Shown here piece after piece: positions 1 through 10,037 of a DNA stretch of 48,876 bases. The notes beneath the pieces were generated by a model that was not told the DNA's origin, did no database searches, and worked only from the letters and a program-made list of their open reading frames with translations. The stretch covers positions 1-48,876 of the forward strand of contig RXJQ01000090.1 of the NCBI GenBank assembly GCA_003963115.1. Direction: 5' to 3'. Positions within the stretch are counted from its first letter, which is position 1. Each line of letters opens with the position of its first letter. Position numbers and translations under genes: made by a program. The DNA comes from Burkholderiales bacterium. Lineage in GTDB: Bacteria > Pseudomonadota > Gammaproteobacteria > Burkholderiales > Burkholderiaceae_C.

Positions 1-26
1 GCCATTGCGAGGGTTTGCTGCTTCAT
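1..26 (-). CDS. Start of an unidentified gene, cut by the window edge
   Basis: Only the first eight codons are visible (MKQQTLAM). The start is supported by a strong ribosome-binding site: AGGAGG on the minus strand lies four bases before the ATG. The gene runs leftward out of the window and is divergent from the secreted-protein gene at 219. Nothing can be said about its product; the short leader could be the beginning of a signal peptide, but too little is visible. Confidence 0.45.
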
Positions 27-128
27 ATGGCCTCCTGTGCTGAAGCACAGGCATGCAAGTCGTACGCCAGTCAGCGGACCTTTTTCAGTGCATCCCTAAA
101 CCGTTTGATACAAACAAGCGGCATGACT

Positions 129-142
129 CCCTATGACTAGGG
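129..142. promoter_or_regulatory. Inverted repeat CCCTA-TGAC-TAGGG, candidate operator
   Basis: This is a perfect 5-bp inverted repeat with a 4-base centre, 76 bp upstream of the secreted-protein start at 219. Similar TAGGG-containing inverted repeats lie upstream of the hydrolase genes starting at 26086 (minus strand) and 37589. The shape suits a dimeric activator such as a LuxR-type protein, but this is inference from three sites only. Confidence 0.35.
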
Positions 143-218
143 GTGTGTCGCGCGTTTGTTCTCCGCCATTCTGGCCACCCACCCACCCACACGATCCCCG
201 CATGGTCAGGAGAACATC

Positions 219-1046
219 ATGAAACTTCTTTCTTTCGCATCTGGCACCGGCTTGCTGTTGGCCGCCTCGGTCATGGCACCGGCCTCCACCGCATGGGCTG
301 CGCAAAGCAGCGCCTATGCGATCTCAGCCGATCTCACGACGGACGGCGGCAGCCACGTGCTACTCGCCCCGCAGTTGCCGACATCGGGCTCGACCACCCT
401 TGGCCAGAGCTACGACAACCCCAAGAGCGCCTCACTCATCAGCAAGACCGTCCGGCTGCTGCCCGCCGTGCTGCCCAGCCCGGCGCTGACGGTGCTCGAG
501 CAGACGGTGGCCACCGATGCATCCGGGGCCAGCGGTGTCGATGCGGTGAACACCAAGGGCACCTCCGGCGCGGCAACCGGCGTGGTCGCGCTCATGCTCT
601 ATCCCCCCATTCCCGTTCCGATCCAGCCTGTGGCCTCAGACGCCGTGCTGCCACGCCCTCAGCCCGCCCTGCTGGTGCAGTTCAGCAAGCTCAAGGCCAG
701 TGCCAGCTACAACCAGGTCTTTCCGGGGCCGTCGCAACGCAGTGGCAGCACCCATGCGGGCAGCATCACCCTCAGTGGCGGCCTGCTTGGCCTCAAGTCT
801 CTGACCTTCAGTGGTGACATCGCGCCCAACACCGTCGCAGTCAACACGCCCCATCTGAAGATCACGCTCAATGCGCAAACGATCCCCAAGAACCCCGTGT
901 GTGATCCAGGCACGGTCTGCCCCCTGTACCGCGTGCTCGAAACGGTGGACACCAAGGCCATCCTCATTGAGCTGACCAACGCGCCTGTGTGGGGCCATCA
1001 GGTTTCGGGTGACATCGCCATCGCGGATGCCCAAGCCGGTCAGTGA
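219..1046 (+). CDS. Secreted protein of unknown function
   Basis: This 275-residue protein starts at ATG 219, with AGGAG seven bases upstream. Residues 1-28 form a clear signal peptide (positive start, hydrophobic run, cleavage near AWA/AQS). The mature part is rich in Ser, Thr, Ala and Gly, with alternating hydrophobic stretches typical of a beta-sheet protein and a proline-rich segment near residues 130-150. A C-terminal Cys pair (CDPGTVC) may form a disulfide. I see no catalytic motif. The general look recalls the choice-of-anchor type secreted proteins of betaproteobacteria, but there is no PEP-CTERM tail or LPXTG. It stands alone, divergent from the gene at the left edge. Function unknown. 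Confidence 0.75.
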   Translation: MKLLSFASGTGLLLAASVMAPASTAWAAQSSAYAISADLTTDGGSHVLLAPQLPTSGSTTLGQSYDNPKSASLISKTVRLLPAVLPSPALTVLEQTVATDASGASGVDAVNTKGTSGAATGVVALMLYPPIPVPIQPVASDAVLPRPQPALLVQFSKLKASASYNQVFPGPSQRSGSTHAGSITLSGGLLGLKSLTFSGDIAPNTVAVNTPHLKITLNAQTIPKNPVCDPGTVCPLYRVLETVDTKAILIELTNAPVWGHQVSGDIAIADAQAGQ

Positions 1047-1109
1047 GGGTGGACAGTCAGCGCTTGCAAGAAGTACATTGCCAGGGCCTTCACAAAACGA
1101 AGTCCCCCC

Positions 1110-2183
1110 ATGGCATCCACGACGGCAAGCTGGACTCAGGACATCCTCATCTACGGCGCCAACGGCTACACGGCCGAGCTCATCACCGAACTGGCCTTGA
1201 AAGAAGGCGCCAAGCCCATTCTGGCGGGCCGCTCGGCCGACAAGATCGCGCCGCTGGCCCAGCGTCACGGCCTGCCCATGCGGGCCTTCGGGCTGGATGA
1301 TCCCGCGCAGCTCATGGTGGGCCTGGCCCAGGTGGGCGTGGTGCTCAATTGCGCCGGGCCGTTCAGCCGCACCGCACACAAGCTGGCCCAGGCCTGCGTC
1401 CAGGCCGGCGTGCATTACCTGGACATCACCGGCGAGATCGAGGTCTTCGAAGACCTGGCCACATTGAGTGCCCAGGCCAAGAGCCGCCAGGTGATGCTGA
1501 TGCCCGGCACCGGTTTTGACGTGGTGCCCAGCGACTGCCTGGCGGCCCACCTCAAGCGCCGCCTGCCTGATGCCACCTCGCTGACGCTGGCCTTCCAGGC
1601 CTCGGGTGCGCCCTCGCATGGCACGGCCACCACCATGGCCGAGAACATGCACAAGGGTGGCTTCGTGCGCCGTGGCGGCAAGCTGCAAGCCGTGCCTTCT
1701 GCCTGGCTGACGCGCGACATCGATTTCGGCTCGGGCCCCGTCAGCACCATGACCATCCCCTGGGGTGACGTGGCCACTGCCTGGGTGTCCACGGGCATCC
1801 CAGACATCGAGGTCTTCATGGCCATGCCCCGCCCCGTGATCATGGGGACCAAACTCACGCGTCACATGGGCTGGCTGCTGGGATCGGCACCGGTGCAGCG
1901 CGCCATCAAACGGGCGATCGACGCACGGCCCGCCGGCCCGGATGCAAGCCAGCGCGCGCAAGGCGGCGTGCGCCTGTGGGGTGAAGCACGCAATACCGCA
2001 GGCCGCGTGGTCACCAGCAGGCTGCACACTCCCGACGGCTATGCCCTCACCGCCCAGACGGCCTGGGACATCGCCAAGCGTGTGGCCAGCGGTGATCTGC
2101 AACCGGGCTTCCAGACGCCCTCTATGGTCTACGGGGCGGACTACGTCCTCGGCTTTACCGGCACCTCGCGCAGCGACCTTTGA
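1110..2183 (+). CDS. Saccharopine dehydrogenase-like NAD(P)-binding oxidoreductase
   Basis: This 357-residue protein has an N-terminal Rossmann fold: GANGYTA at residues about 15-21, with AGRS about 20 residues later. This GANGYTG-like form is typical of the saccharopine dehydrogenase-like/trans-acting enoyl reductase group rather than true lysine-pathway enzymes. NCAGPF, DITGE and GTGFDVVPSD are further signatures of that group. Substrates are poorly known; mycobacterial relatives reduce lipid intermediates. There is no signal peptide, so it is cytoplasmic. The start at 1110 gives the N-terminus normal for the family, although the ribosome-binding site is weak. It lies 63 bp after the secreted protein and 69 bp before the M20 peptidase, both on the same strand, so co-transcription is possible. 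Confidence 0.85.
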   Translation: MASTTASWTQDILIYGANGYTAELITELALKEGAKPILAGRSADKIAPLAQRHGLPMRAFGLDDPAQLMVGLAQVGVVLNCAGPFSRTAHKLAQACVQAGVHYLDITGEIEVFEDLATLSAQAKSRQVMLMPGTGFDVVPSDCLAAHLKRRLPDATSLTLAFQASGAPSHGTATTMAENMHKGGFVRRGGKLQAVPSAWLTRDIDFGSGPVSTMTIPWGDVATAWVSTGIPDIEVFMAMPRPVIMGTKLTRHMGWLLGSAPVQRAIKRAIDARPAGPDASQRAQGGVRLWGEARNTAGRVVTSRLHTPDGYALTAQTAWDIAKRVASGDLQPGFQTPSMVYGADYVLGFTGTSRSDL

Positions 2184-2252
2184 GCCCTGCGCCGGGGCAC
2201 GGGCTGCCCTATCATCCCCCGATTCAACAAGAGAAGACGGGGACGCCCTCAG

Positions 2253-3776
2253 ATGCCGACGACCGCCGACACGCCCGACGCCCATCTCCCTCATGCGCAA
2301 GGTCCATCACGCCAAACATGGCGGCGATGGCTTTGGATGGCCTTGATCGCCTTGCTGCTCTTGCTGGCCGCGATGGCCTGGCACACCTGGCGGCTGGCTT
2401 CTCTGCAAAAGCCCGTGGCACCCAAGCCAGGCTCAACCGTGGACGCGCAAGCCGTCGCGCAGCGCCTGAGTGCGGCCGTTCAGCAAGCCACCATCTGGAC
2501 AGCTGAAGACCAGCATGCCGCTGCCTTCGAGGCCCTGCACGCGCACCTGCAAAAGAGCTTCCCCGCCGCCCATGCCGTGCTGCAACGCCAGGCCTTTGGC
2601 CGCCACGCCCTGCTCTACACTTGGCCGGGCCGTGACCCGAAAGCCCCGCCGATTGCGCTGCTGGCCCATCAGGACGTGGTGCCCATTGCACCCGGTACCG
2701 AGAAGGACTGGGAGGAGGCGCCCTTCTCCGGCAAGGTGAAGGCCGGCTTCGTGTGGGGCCGTGGCGCCTGGGACGACAAGGGCAATCTGATGGCCATCAT
2801 GGAGGCCGTTGAGATGCTGGCCAAGGCTGGCTTTCAGCCCAGGCAGACCCTGTATCTGGCCTTTGGTGCAGATGAGGAAGTGGGCGGCGAAGACGGCGCC
2901 AAGTTCATCGCCAGCTGGCTGGCGCAACAGCACATCAAGCTGCGCTTTGCGCTTGATGAAGGCCTGCTGATCACCCACGGCATGGTGCCCGGCGTGCGCA
3001 AGCCCGTGGCCCTGATCGGTATGGCCGAGAAGGGCTACATGACGCTCAAGCTCTCGGCCCATGGCCAGCCCGGCCACACCAGCATGCCGCCGATGCGCAG
3101 TGCCATCGGCATGGTGGGCGAAGCCGTCGCACAGGTGGAGGCCCACCCCATGCCGGCCCGCCTGACCGGCCTGCCCACCGAGATGTTCGAAGCGGTGGCG
3201 CCCGAGGTAGATGGCCCCATGCGCTGGATCCTGAGCAATCTGTGGCTCACCAGCCCATTGGTCATCCACGAACTGGAGAAGGCCCCCTCGGCCAATGCCA
3301 TGCTGCGCACCACGGCCGTGGCCACGGTCTTCCAGGCAGGCGAGCGCGAGAACGTGCTGCCCGGCGTGGCCAGTGCCCTGGTCAACTTCCGTCTGCTGCC
3401 CGGTGACAGCAGCGAGCAGGTTCAAGCCCATGTGCAGCAGGTGCTCAAGGGCCTGGACGTGCAGGTGAGCCTGCAGCCGCAACTGGCTCAAGCCTCGCCC
3501 GTGACCCCGAGCAGCGACCCCGCCTACCGCCTGCTGGCGCAGACCTTGCGCGAGCTGCAGCCTGATGTGGTCGTGGCCCCGGGGCTCTTGATGGGCGGCA
3601 CCGACGCCCGCCATTACGCCCAGGTCAGCGAGGCCCTGCTTCGCTTCACGCCCATGCACGCGGCCCAGGCCGATCTGAGCCGTTTCCATGGCAGCAACGA
3701 GCGCATCAGCCTGGACAACTATGTGGGCATGATCCAGTTCTACGAACGGCTACTGCGCAACGCCGAGACCCTCTGA
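2253..3776 (+). CDS. M20 family metallopeptidase, membrane anchored (carboxypeptidase S/PM20D1-like)
   Basis: This 507-residue protein has one N-terminal membrane helix (about residues 26-46) preceded by arginines, so the catalytic part should face the periplasm. Zinc-site residues are all visible: H139 and D141 in LLAHQDVVP, D174 in GAWDDKG, the Glu pair 208-209 in GADEEVGG, D235 in ALDEG and H479 in RFHGSNE. The long form with an N-terminal anchor and about 500 residues matches the carboxypeptidase S/PM20D1 branch, which cleaves peptides or N-acyl amino acids. The central dimerisation domain (about 250-380, starting KGYMTLKL) is present. The true substrate cannot be told from sequence. Confidence 0.9.
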   Translation: MPTTADTPDAHLPHAQGPSRQTWRRWLWMALIALLLLLAAMAWHTWRLASLQKPVAPKPGSTVDAQAVAQRLSAAVQQATIWTAEDQHAAAFEALHAHLQKSFPAAHAVLQRQAFGRHALLYTWPGRDPKAPPIALLAHQDVVPIAPGTEKDWEEAPFSGKVKAGFVWGRGAWDDKGNLMAIMEAVEMLAKAGFQPRQTLYLAFGADEEVGGEDGAKFIASWLAQQHIKLRFALDEGLLITHGMVPGVRKPVALIGMAEKGYMTLKLSAHGQPGHTSMPPMRSAIGMVGEAVAQVEAHPMPARLTGLPTEMFEAVAPEVDGPMRWILSNLWLTSPLVIHELEKAPSANAMLRTTAVATVFQAGERENVLPGVASALVNFRLLPGDSSEQVQAHVQQVLKGLDVQVSLQPQLAQASPVTPSSDPAYRLLAQTLRELQPDVVVAPGLLMGGTDARHYAQVSEALLRFTPMHAAQADLSRFHGSNERISLDNYVGMIQFYERLLRNAETL

Positions 3777-3855
3777 GTTCGCCCAGTGACACGCCCCCCG
3801 GCAAATCCAGGACAATGGCGGCCGTCTACCCTGTTCATTCCACAAGATTCCTGCC

Positions 3856-4098
3856 ATGAGCGACACCACCCCCGCCCTGCCTGACCGCCTATCCATCGAC
3901 CCCAGCAGCCCACATTTCAACGCCGATGTGTTCCAGCACGACGTGGGCATCCGCTTCAACGACAAGGAGCGCTTTGATGTGGAGGAGTACTGCGTCAGCG
4001 AAGGCTGGATCAAGGTGGCCGCGGGCAAGAAGATGGACCGCAAGGGCAAGCCGCTGATGCTGACGCTCAAGGGCAAGGTCGAGGCCTTCTACAAGTAA
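3856..4098 (+). CDS. DUF3297 family protein
   Basis: This 80-residue protein has the look of DUF3297: an opening of PDRLSIDPSSPHF, a central GIRFNDKERFDVEEYC and a C-terminal GKPLMLTLKGKVEAFYK. The family is small, cytoplasmic, widespread in proteobacteria and has no known function; some databases mislabel it as glutathione peroxidase, for which there is no catalytic motif here. It is 79 bp downstream of the M20 peptidase and convergent with the HNH gene 30 bp beyond its stop. The length matches the family, so the gene is complete. Confidence 0.85.
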   Translation: MSDTTPALPDRLSIDPSSPHFNADVFQHDVGIRFNDKERFDVEEYCVSEGWIKVAAGKKMDRKGKPLMLTLKGKVEAFYK

Positions 4099-4128
4099 AG
4101 GCCATGCTGAATAAGCCTGTACTCACCC

Positions 4129-4479
4129 TCACCTCGAACGCAGGCGCTGGCTCTTGTAGGTACGTTCGTAAAAATCAACCGGCTTGGTCTTGACCCAGGC
4201 CACGAAGCTGGCAATGCCCGGATGCGCAAGCAGATCCTCGACCGTGTTGTAGGCACGGGCCAGTTCCGCCTCGCTCAGCCAGGCATGGATCTGCCGGTGG
4301 CAGATGCGGTGCAGGTAGGTGGTCTGCCTACCGCCTTTGGACTTGGGCACCAGGTGGTGCGCATCCCGCTGCGATGGCGGGATGAAGCGTTCGCACAGCG
4401 GGCAGACCACGTCCTGCTCGCTGGCCGGCAAGGCATCGAGCCGCTCAGCCCGCAACTTGCGCTTGACGCGACCTGTCAT
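4129..4479 (-). CDS. HNH endonuclease domain protein
   Basis: This 116-residue protein carries a compact HNH zinc finger: CPLC at about residues 26-29, DAHHLVPKSKGG at about 39-50 and LHRICHRQIH at about 57-66, giving the Cys and His residues of the beta-beta-alpha-metal fold. Small stand-alone proteins of this type are common in Burkholderiales chromosomes and are not linked to phage packaging here. It starts 17 bp after the DsbA-like gene and probably shares its transcript. Its cellular DNA or RNA target is unknown. Confidence 0.85.
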   Translation of the reverse strand: MTGRVKRKLRAERLDALPASEQDVVCPLCERFIPPSQRDAHHLVPKSKGGRQTTYLHRICHRQIHAWLSEAELARAYNTVEDLLAHPGIASFVAWVKTKPVDFYERTYKSQRLRSR

Positions 4480-4496
4480 GCCTCGACCCTGCAGAC

Positions 4497-5165
4497 TCAG
4501 GCCGCATGCTGCGCCACCTCGGCGGCCACCTGGCGCAGGGCCTGTTCGAACACATCGGTCGGCTGACCACCCGAGATCAGGTGCCGGTCATTGATGATCA
4601 CAGCCGGCACGGCCTGGATGCCGTGCGAGGTGTAGTAAGTCTCTTGTTCACGCACGGCCAGTGCGAACTCATCGCCGGCCAGCACGGCCTGCGCGCGGCG
4701 CACATCCAGACCCACTTCCTTGACCGCGTCCAGCAACACGGCATGGTCGTCCATGGCCCGGCGGTCGCGGTGGCAGGCCTTGAGCAAGGCCTTCTTGAGC
4801 GCCAGCTGCTCTGGCGCATGCTCAACGCCCGCCCAGTGCAGGAGCCGGTGTGCATCGAAGGTGTTGTAGATGCGGCCCCGGCCATCCGGGCTGAACTCGA
4901 ACCCCACTTCGGCGCCACGGTGGCGAATCGCTTCGCGGATGCGTGCCTGCTGCTCGGGCGTCGAGCCGTATTTCTGCGTCAGGTGTTCGGTGATGTCCTG
5001 GCCGCCCGGCGGCATGTCGGGGTTGAGCTCGAAGGGCTGGCAATGGATCTGTGTCTCCACCTCGCCGCGCAGCCGGCTCAGCGCCTGCTCCAGTGACGAC
5101 AGGCCGATGGCACACCAAGGGCATGACACATCGGACACGAGATCGATCTTCAGGGTGACGGGCAT
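4497..5165 (-). CDS. DsbA family oxidoreductase, FrnE-like
   Basis: This 222-residue protein has a thioredoxin-fold start (LKIDLVSDVSCPWCAIG) with the CPWC active site at about residues 14-17, followed by the all-alpha insertion and the C-terminal GIQAVPAVIINDRHLISGGQ segment with a cis-Pro. This is the FrnE/2-hydroxychromene-2-carboxylate isomerase-like branch of the DsbA superfamily, which acts in the cytoplasm as a disulfide oxidoreductase; there is no signal peptide. I chose ATG 5165 because an upstream ATG at 5249 adds 28 residues with no resemblance to the family. The HNH gene follows 17 bp downstream. Confidence 0.9.
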   Translation of the reverse strand: MPVTLKIDLVSDVSCPWCAIGLSSLEQALSRLRGEVETQIHCQPFELNPDMPPGGQDITEHLTQKYGSTPEQQARIREAIRHRGAEVGFEFSPDGRGRIYNTFDAHRLLHWAGVEHAPEQLALKKALLKACHRDRRAMDDHAVLLDAVKEVGLDVRRAQAVLAGDEFALAVREQETYYTSHGIQAVPAVIINDRHLISGGQPTDVFEQALRQVAAEVAQHAA

Positions 5166-5302
5166 GGTGAACAGCTCGGGCAAGGGGAATGGCCCGCATG
5201 GTAGCCAAATCCGGATGCCATCAATGATGTCAAGGGCTTGCCCAGGCAATCAGTCAATCTTGATGTTTTCTTGATGCGGGACAGCGCATTCTTTCGGCCG
5301 TC

Positions 5303-5308
5303 TTGACA
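5303..5308 (+). promoter_or_regulatory. Candidate -35 element of the kdp promoter
   Basis: A perfect TTGACA lies 42 bp before the kdpF start. No good -10 hexamer sits 16-18 bp downstream (the region reads GATGAAACC), which would fit a promoter that needs an activator such as KdpE. This is a weak call. Confidence 0.25.
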
Positions 5309-5349
5309 CGCTCTTTCCTACGATGAAACCACGCTAAAAGGAGATCGTC

Positions 5350-5442
5350 ATGGACATCTGGATCACCCTGGCCGGCCTACTGGCCGCCGGGCTGTTTGTC
5401 TACCTCGTTGCCGTGCTGCTGCGGCCGGAGGACTTTTCATGA
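5350..5442 (+). CDS. kdpF: KdpF, small membrane subunit of the K+-transporting ATPase
   Basis: This 30-residue protein ([11 protein letters not shown]...) is one hydrophobic helix ending in RPEDFS, the usual form and size of KdpF. KdpF stabilises the KdpFABC complex in the inner membrane. AAAAGGAG at 5336-5343 is an excellent ribosome-binding site six bases before the ATG. Its stop overlaps the kdpA start as ATGA (5439-5442), so the two are translationally coupled. Position directly before kdpA makes the call firm despite the short length. Confidence 0.9.
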   Translation: MDIWITLAGLLAAGLFVYLVAVLLRPEDFS

Positions 5443-7232
5443 ACACCCAAGCCTGGGTTCTGCTGGTGGCCTACCTGGCAGTGCTGCTGCTCGTCTCCTG
5501 GCCGCTGGCCGGAATGATCGAAGCCGTGATGGCTGGCCGTTTCGACATCGGCAAGCGCCTGGAAGCCCCCTTGTATCGCCTGGCTGGCGTAGACCCGCAA
5601 GCCGAGCAGGGCTGGCTGCGCTATGCATTGGGCCTGCTGCTCTTCAATGGGATCGGCGTGCTGGCCGTGTATGCCTTGCAGCGCTGGCAGGCCGTGCTGC
5701 CGCTCAACCCGCAGCACATGGCCGCCGTGTCGGTCGACTCGGCCTTCAACACTGCCGTGAGCTTCGTGACCAACACCAACTGGCAAGGCTATGGCGGCGA
5801 GACCACCATGAGCTACCTCACCCAGATGCTGGCCCTGACGGTGCAGAACTTCCTGTCGGCCGCCACGGGCATCGCGGTGGTGGTCGCCCTCATCCGGGGC
5901 TTCGCCCGGCACTCGGCCCAGGCCATCGGCAATGTGTGGGTGGACCTCACGCGCAGCACCTTGTGGATCCTGCTGCCGCTGTCCGTTGTGTTCGCGCTGA
6001 TCATGTCGGCTCAGGGTGTCATCCAGAACATGTCGCCCTACCAGGACGTGCACACCGTCGAGGCCCAGCACTGGCAGGAGCCCAAACTGGGCACAGACGG
6101 CCAGCCCTTGAAAGACGCCAAGGGACAGCCCGTGATGGAAGACAAGAGCGGCCAGACCCAGACCATCGCCATGGGCCCCGTGGCCTCGCAGCTGGCCATC
6201 AAGATGCTGGGCACCAATGGCGGCGGTTTCTTCAACGCCAACTCGGCCCATCCCTACGAGAACCCCACAGCCTGGAGCAACTTCCTGCAGATGCTGGCCA
6301 TCTTCGCGATACCAGCCGCGTTGTGCTTCGTGTTTGGCCGCATGGTGGGTGACCTGCGCCAGGGCTGGGCCGTGCTGATCGCCATGACCGTGCTCTTCGT
6401 GGCCTTCGTGATCCCGGCCACTTTTTATGAGCAGCAGGGCAACCCGGCCCTGGCCTCGCTGGGCGTGGACCAGGCCGCAAGCCTCACGCAGGCGGGCGGC
6501 AACATGGAAGGCAAGGAAGTGCGCTTTGGCATCGCGGCCTCCAGCCTGTTTGCCACCATCACCACCGCAGCCTCCTGCGGTGCGGTCAATGCCATGCACG
6601 ATTCGTTCACGCCCATGGGCGGGCTGGTGCCCCTGGTGATGATGCAGCTCGGTGAGGTCGTGTTCGGCGGCGTGGGATCGGGTCTGTACGGCATGCTGGT
6701 CTTTGCCATCATGGCCGTCTTCATCGCGGGCCTGATGATCGGCCGCACACCCGAGTACCTGGGCAAGAAGATCGAGTCGCACGAGATGAAGATGGTGTCG
6801 ATCGCCATCCTGGTCACACCATTGCTGGTGTTGATTGGCACCGCGGTGGCCGTGCTCACCGAAGGCGGCAAGGCCGGCATCTTCAATCCGGGCCCACATG
6901 GCTTCTCCGAGATCCTGTACGCCCTGTCATCGGCGGCCAACAACAACGGCAGTGCCTTCGCCGGCCTGTCGGCCAACACACCCTTCTACAACCTGCTGCT
7001 GGCCGTGGTCATGTGGTTCGGACGCTTCGGCATCATCGTGCCAGTACTGGCGATTGCCGGCTCGCTGGCTGCCAAGAAGCGCCTGGAAGTGACCGAGGGC
7101 ACCCTGCCCACGCACGGCCCGCTGTTCGTCGTGCTGCTGATCGGCACGGTGCTGCTGGTCGGTCTCCTGAACTATGTCCCTGCACTGGCGCTCGGCCCCG
7201 TGGTCGAACACCTGATGCTGTGGGCCCATTGA
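5439..7232 (+). CDS. kdpA: KdpA, potassium-binding channel subunit of the Kdp ATPase
   Basis: This 597-residue membrane protein of the SKT superfamily carries the K+ pathway of the KdpFABC pump. The four pore-loop segments are all present: [37 protein letters not shown] and [13 protein letters not shown]. About ten membrane helices are visible, matching family length. The start codon overlaps the kdpF stop. kdpB begins 20 bp after its stop. Expression is expected under low K+ or osmotic stress, controlled by the KdpDE pair encoded just downstream. Confidence 0.97.
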   Translation: MNTQAWVLLVAYLAVLLLVSWPLAGMIEAVMAGRFDIGKRLEAPLYRLAGVDPQAEQGWLRYALGLLLFNGIGVLAVYALQRWQAVLPLNPQHMAAVSVDSAFNTAVSFVTNTNWQGYGGETTMSYLTQMLALTVQNFLSAATGIAVVVALIRGFARHSAQAIGNVWVDLTRSTLWILLPLSVVFALIMSAQGVIQNMSPYQDVHTVEAQHWQEPKLGTDGQPLKDAKGQPVMEDKSGQTQTIAMGPVASQLAIKMLGTNGGGFFNANSAHPYENPTAWSNFLQMLAIFAIPAALCFVFGRMVGDLRQGWAVLIAMTVLFVAFVIPATFYEQQGNPALASLGVDQAASLTQAGGNMEGKEVRFGIAASSLFATITTAASCGAVNAMHDSFTPMGGLVPLVMMQLGEVVFGGVGSGLYGMLVFAIMAVFIAGLMIGRTPEYLGKKIESHEMKMVSIAILVTPLLVLIGTAVAVLTEGGKAGIFNPGPHGFSEILYALSSAANNNGSAFAGLSANTPFYNLLLAVVMWFGRFGIIVPVLAIAGSLAAKKRLEVTEGTLPTHGPLFVVLLIGTVLLVGLLNYVPALALGPVVEHLMLWAH

Positions 7233-7252
7233 GAAAGGCGAAGGAACGCGCC

Positions 7253-9331
7253 ATGAGCCGCAAGACCTTACCCCTGTTTGACCCCGTGCTGCTGCGCCCA
7301 GCCCTGCTGGACGCCTTCAAGAAGCTCGACCCGCGCGTGCAATGGCGCAACCCCGTGATGTTCGTGGTGTACGTGGGCAGCGCCTTCACCACGGCCTTGT
7401 CGATTGCCCAGCCAGAGGCCTTCACGCTGGCCGTGACACTGTGGCTGTGGTTCACCGTGCTGTTCGCCAACTTCGCAGAAGCGCTGGCCGAAGGACGCAG
7501 CAAAGCCCAGGCCGCCTCGCTCAGAGGACTCAAGAAAAAGACCTGGGCCAAGAAGCTCGAAGGCAACTATGAGCGCACCACCGGCAAGGATGCATTGAAG
7601 TGGCACCCCATCGAAGCCGACAATCTGCGCAAGGGCGATGTCGTGCTCATCGAGGCGGGCGACACGGTGCCGGCCGATGCCGAAGTGATCGATGGCGTGG
7701 CCTCGGTAGACGAGAGTGCGATCACCGGTGAATCGGCCCCCGTGATCCGCGAATCAGGTGGCGACTTCTCCGCGCTCACCGGCGGCACACGCGTGCTGTC
7801 GGACTGGGTGGTGGCCCGCGTGGCCGTGAACCCGGGCGAGACCTTTGTCGACCGCATGATCGCCATGGTCGAGAACGCCAAGCGCCACAAGACACCCAAT
7901 GAGATCGCCCTGACCATCCTCCTGGTGGCCCTGACCATCGTGTTCCTCGGCGTCGTGGCCACCTTGCTGCCCTTCTCGAACTTCAGCGTGCAGGCCGGTG
8001 GTGGCGGCCACCCGGTTGGCCTGGTGGTGCTGGTGGCCTTGCTCGTGTGCCTGATCCCCACCACCATCGCGGGCCTGCTGTCGGCCATCGGCGTGGCCGG
8101 CATGAGCCGCATGATGCAGGCCAATGTCATCGCCACATCGGGCCGCGCGGTGGAAGCCGCTGGCGACGTGGACGTGCTGCTGCTGGACAAGACCGGCACC
8201 ATCACCCTGGGCAACCGCCAGGCCAGTGCCTTCCTGCCCATCGGGGGCGTGAAGGACACCGAGTTGGCCGACGCGGCGCAACTCGCCTCTCTGGCCGATG
8301 AGACCCCCGAAGGCCGCAGCATCGTCGTGCTGGCCAAGCAGAAGTACCAGCTGCGCGAACGCGACCTGGCCTCGCTGGGCGCCACCTTCGTGCACTTCAC
8401 GGCCCAGACCCGCATGAGCGGCGCCGACCTCAAGACGCCCGATGGCGCGGTGCGGCAGATCCGCAAGGGTGCGGCCGAGGCCATCAAGCGCCATATTGAA
8501 GCCATGGGTGGCCATTTCCCGGCCCAGCTGCAAGCCATGGTCGACGACGTCGCTCGGCGCGGCAGCACACCCCTGGTCGTGGCCGATGGGTTGCGGGCAC
8601 TGGGCGTGATCGAGCTCAAGGACATCGTCAAGGGTGGCATCAAGGAACGCTTCGCCGAGCTGCGCCGCATGGGCATCAAGACCGTGATGGTCACCGGCGA
8701 CAACCGCCTGACCGCTGCCGCCATCGCCGCCGAGGCCGGCGTGGACACCTACCTGGCCGAAGCCACACCCGAGGCCAAGCTCAAGCTGATCCGCGAACAC
8801 CAGAGCGCCGGGCGCCTCGTGGCCATGACTGGCGACGGCACCAACGACGCCCCCGCCCTGGCCCAGGCCGATGTGGCCGTCGCCATGAACACCGGCACAC
8901 AGGCCGCCAAGGAAGCCGGCAACATGGTTGACCTCGACAGCAACCCGACCAAGCTCATCGAGATCGTCGAGACCGGCAAGCAGATGCTGATGACGCGTGG
9001 CTCCCTGACCACCTTCAGCATCGCCAACGATGTGGCCAAGTACTTCGCCATCATCCCGGCCGCCTTCGTCTCGACCTACCCCCAACTGGCCGCACTCAAT
9101 GTGATGCACCTGAGCAGCCCCGCCTCGGCCATCCTGTCGGCCGTGGTGTTCAACGCCCTGATCATCGTCGCCCTCATCCCGCTGGCCTTGCAAGGCGTGG
9201 CCTACCGGGCTGTGGGTGCGGCCGCCCTGCTGCGGCGCAACCTGCTGGTCTATGGCCTGGGTGGCGTCATCGTGCCTTTCATCGGCATCAAGCTCATCGA
9301 CGTCTTGCTCACGGCCCTGCATCTGAGCTGA
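7253..9331 (+). CDS. kdpB: KdpB, P-type ATPase catalytic subunit
   Basis: This 692-residue P-type ATPase hydrolyses ATP to drive K+ import through KdpA. The phosphorylated aspartate is D312 in [10 protein letters not shown]. The actuator motif TGES, the nucleotide-binding region and the hinge motif [20 protein letters not shown] are all intact. The C-terminal membrane helices end near residue 690, as expected. I chose ATG 7253 ([10 protein letters not shown]) because an AAGGAA ribosome-binding site precedes it and a longer reading would run back through the end of kdpA. kdpC follows after 28 bp. Confidence 0.97.
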   Translation: MSRKTLPLFDPVLLRPALLDAFKKLDPRVQWRNPVMFVVYVGSAFTTALSIAQPEAFTLAVTLWLWFTVLFANFAEALAEGRSKAQAASLRGLKKKTWAKKLEGNYERTTGKDALKWHPIEADNLRKGDVVLIEAGDTVPADAEVIDGVASVDESAITGESAPVIRESGGDFSALTGGTRVLSDWVVARVAVNPGETFVDRMIAMVENAKRHKTPNEIALTILLVALTIVFLGVVATLLPFSNFSVQAGGGGHPVGLVVLVALLVCLIPTTIAGLLSAIGVAGMSRMMQANVIATSGRAVEAAGDVDVLLLDKTGTITLGNRQASAFLPIGGVKDTELADAAQLASLADETPEGRSIVVLAKQKYQLRERDLASLGATFVHFTAQTRMSGADLKTPDGAVRQIRKGAAEAIKRHIEAMGGHFPAQLQAMVDDVARRGSTPLVVADGLRALGVIELKDIVKGGIKERFAELRRMGIKTVMVTGDNRLTAAAIAAEAGVDTYLAEATPEAKLKLIREHQSAGRLVAMTGDGTNDAPALAQADVAVAMNTGTQAAKEAGNMVDLDSNPTKLIEIVETGKQMLMTRGSLTTFSIANDVAKYFAIIPAAFVSTYPQLAALNVMHLSSPASAILSAVVFNALIIVALIPLALQGVAYRAVGAAALLRRNLLVYGLGGVIVPFIGIKLIDVLLTALHLS

Positions 9332-9359
9332 ATGCCTGGTCTGCCAACTGGAGTCCATC

Positions 9360-9995
9360 ATGTCCACCACGCCCTCATCCCCCGCCGCCGCTCCTTTACC
9401 CACAGGCCTTTCCACGGGCCTTTGGCGGCCTGCCCTCGTCCTCTTCCTGGCCTTGTCAGCCCTCACCGGCCTGCTCTATCCCTATGCCGTCACCGGCATC
9501 AGCCAGACGGTCTTCAAGGACCAGGCCAATGGCAGCCTCATCGTGCGCCAGGGCCAGGCCGTGGGCTCGCGGCTCATCGGCCAATCGTTTTCAGACCCGG
9601 CGCATTTCTGGAGCCGCCCCTCGGCCACCAGTCCCATGGCCTACAACGCCGCCAACTCCAGCGGATCCAACCTGGGCCCCAGCAATCCGGCCCTGGTCGA
9701 TGCCGTCAAGGCCCGCGTGGCCGCCCTGCGCGCACTCGACCCCAATAACCACCAGCCCATCCCCATCGACCTGGTCACCGCCTCGGCCAGCGGCCTGGAC
9801 CCCCACATCAGCCGTGCTGCCGCCGACTACCAGATCCCCCGTGTGGCCCGCCAGACACATCTGAGCGAAGCCCAGGTGAAGGCTTTGGTAGACGAGCACA
9901 CCCTGGGCACCTGGCTGGGCTTCATGGGGGAGCCCCAGGTCAATGTGCTGGAACTCAATCTGGCCTTGGACGAGGCCCGGGCCCATGCGCATTGA
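9360..9995 (+). CDS. kdpC: KdpC, K+-transporting ATPase subunit
   Basis: This 211-residue protein has one N-terminal membrane helix (about residues 22-45, ending [10 protein letters not shown]) and a periplasmic domain. Family signatures include [43 protein letters not shown], and [18 protein letters not shown]. KdpC caps KdpA and helps assembly and K+ affinity. Length is normal. It lies between kdpB (28 bp) and kdpD (42 bp). Confidence 0.96.
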   Translation: MSTTPSSPAAAPLPTGLSTGLWRPALVLFLALSALTGLLYPYAVTGISQTVFKDQANGSLIVRQGQAVGSRLIGQSFSDPAHFWSRPSATSPMAYNAANSSGSNLGPSNPALVDAVKARVAALRALDPNNHQPIPIDLVTASASGLDPHISRAAADYQIPRVARQTHLSEAQVKALVDEHTLGTWLGFMGEPQVNVLELNLALDEARAHAH

Positions 9996-10037
9996 AGACC
10001 ACTGCTGCTACCCTGAGCGCTTGAACAGCATCCGCTC

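Noticed and set aside
636..2300. A 554-codon minus-strand frame over the first two genes
   Set aside because: It crosses two unrelated plus-strand genes with clear domains, and its product is compositionally biased without recognisable motifs.
3856..4098. Glutathione peroxidase label for the 80-residue protein
   Set aside because: There is no selenocysteine/Cys active site or thioredoxin fold; the pattern is DUF3297.
7754..9466. A 570-codon minus-strand frame over kdpB
   Set aside because: It is a mirror of kdpB codon bias, rich in Gly/His/Asp, with no domain or start signal.
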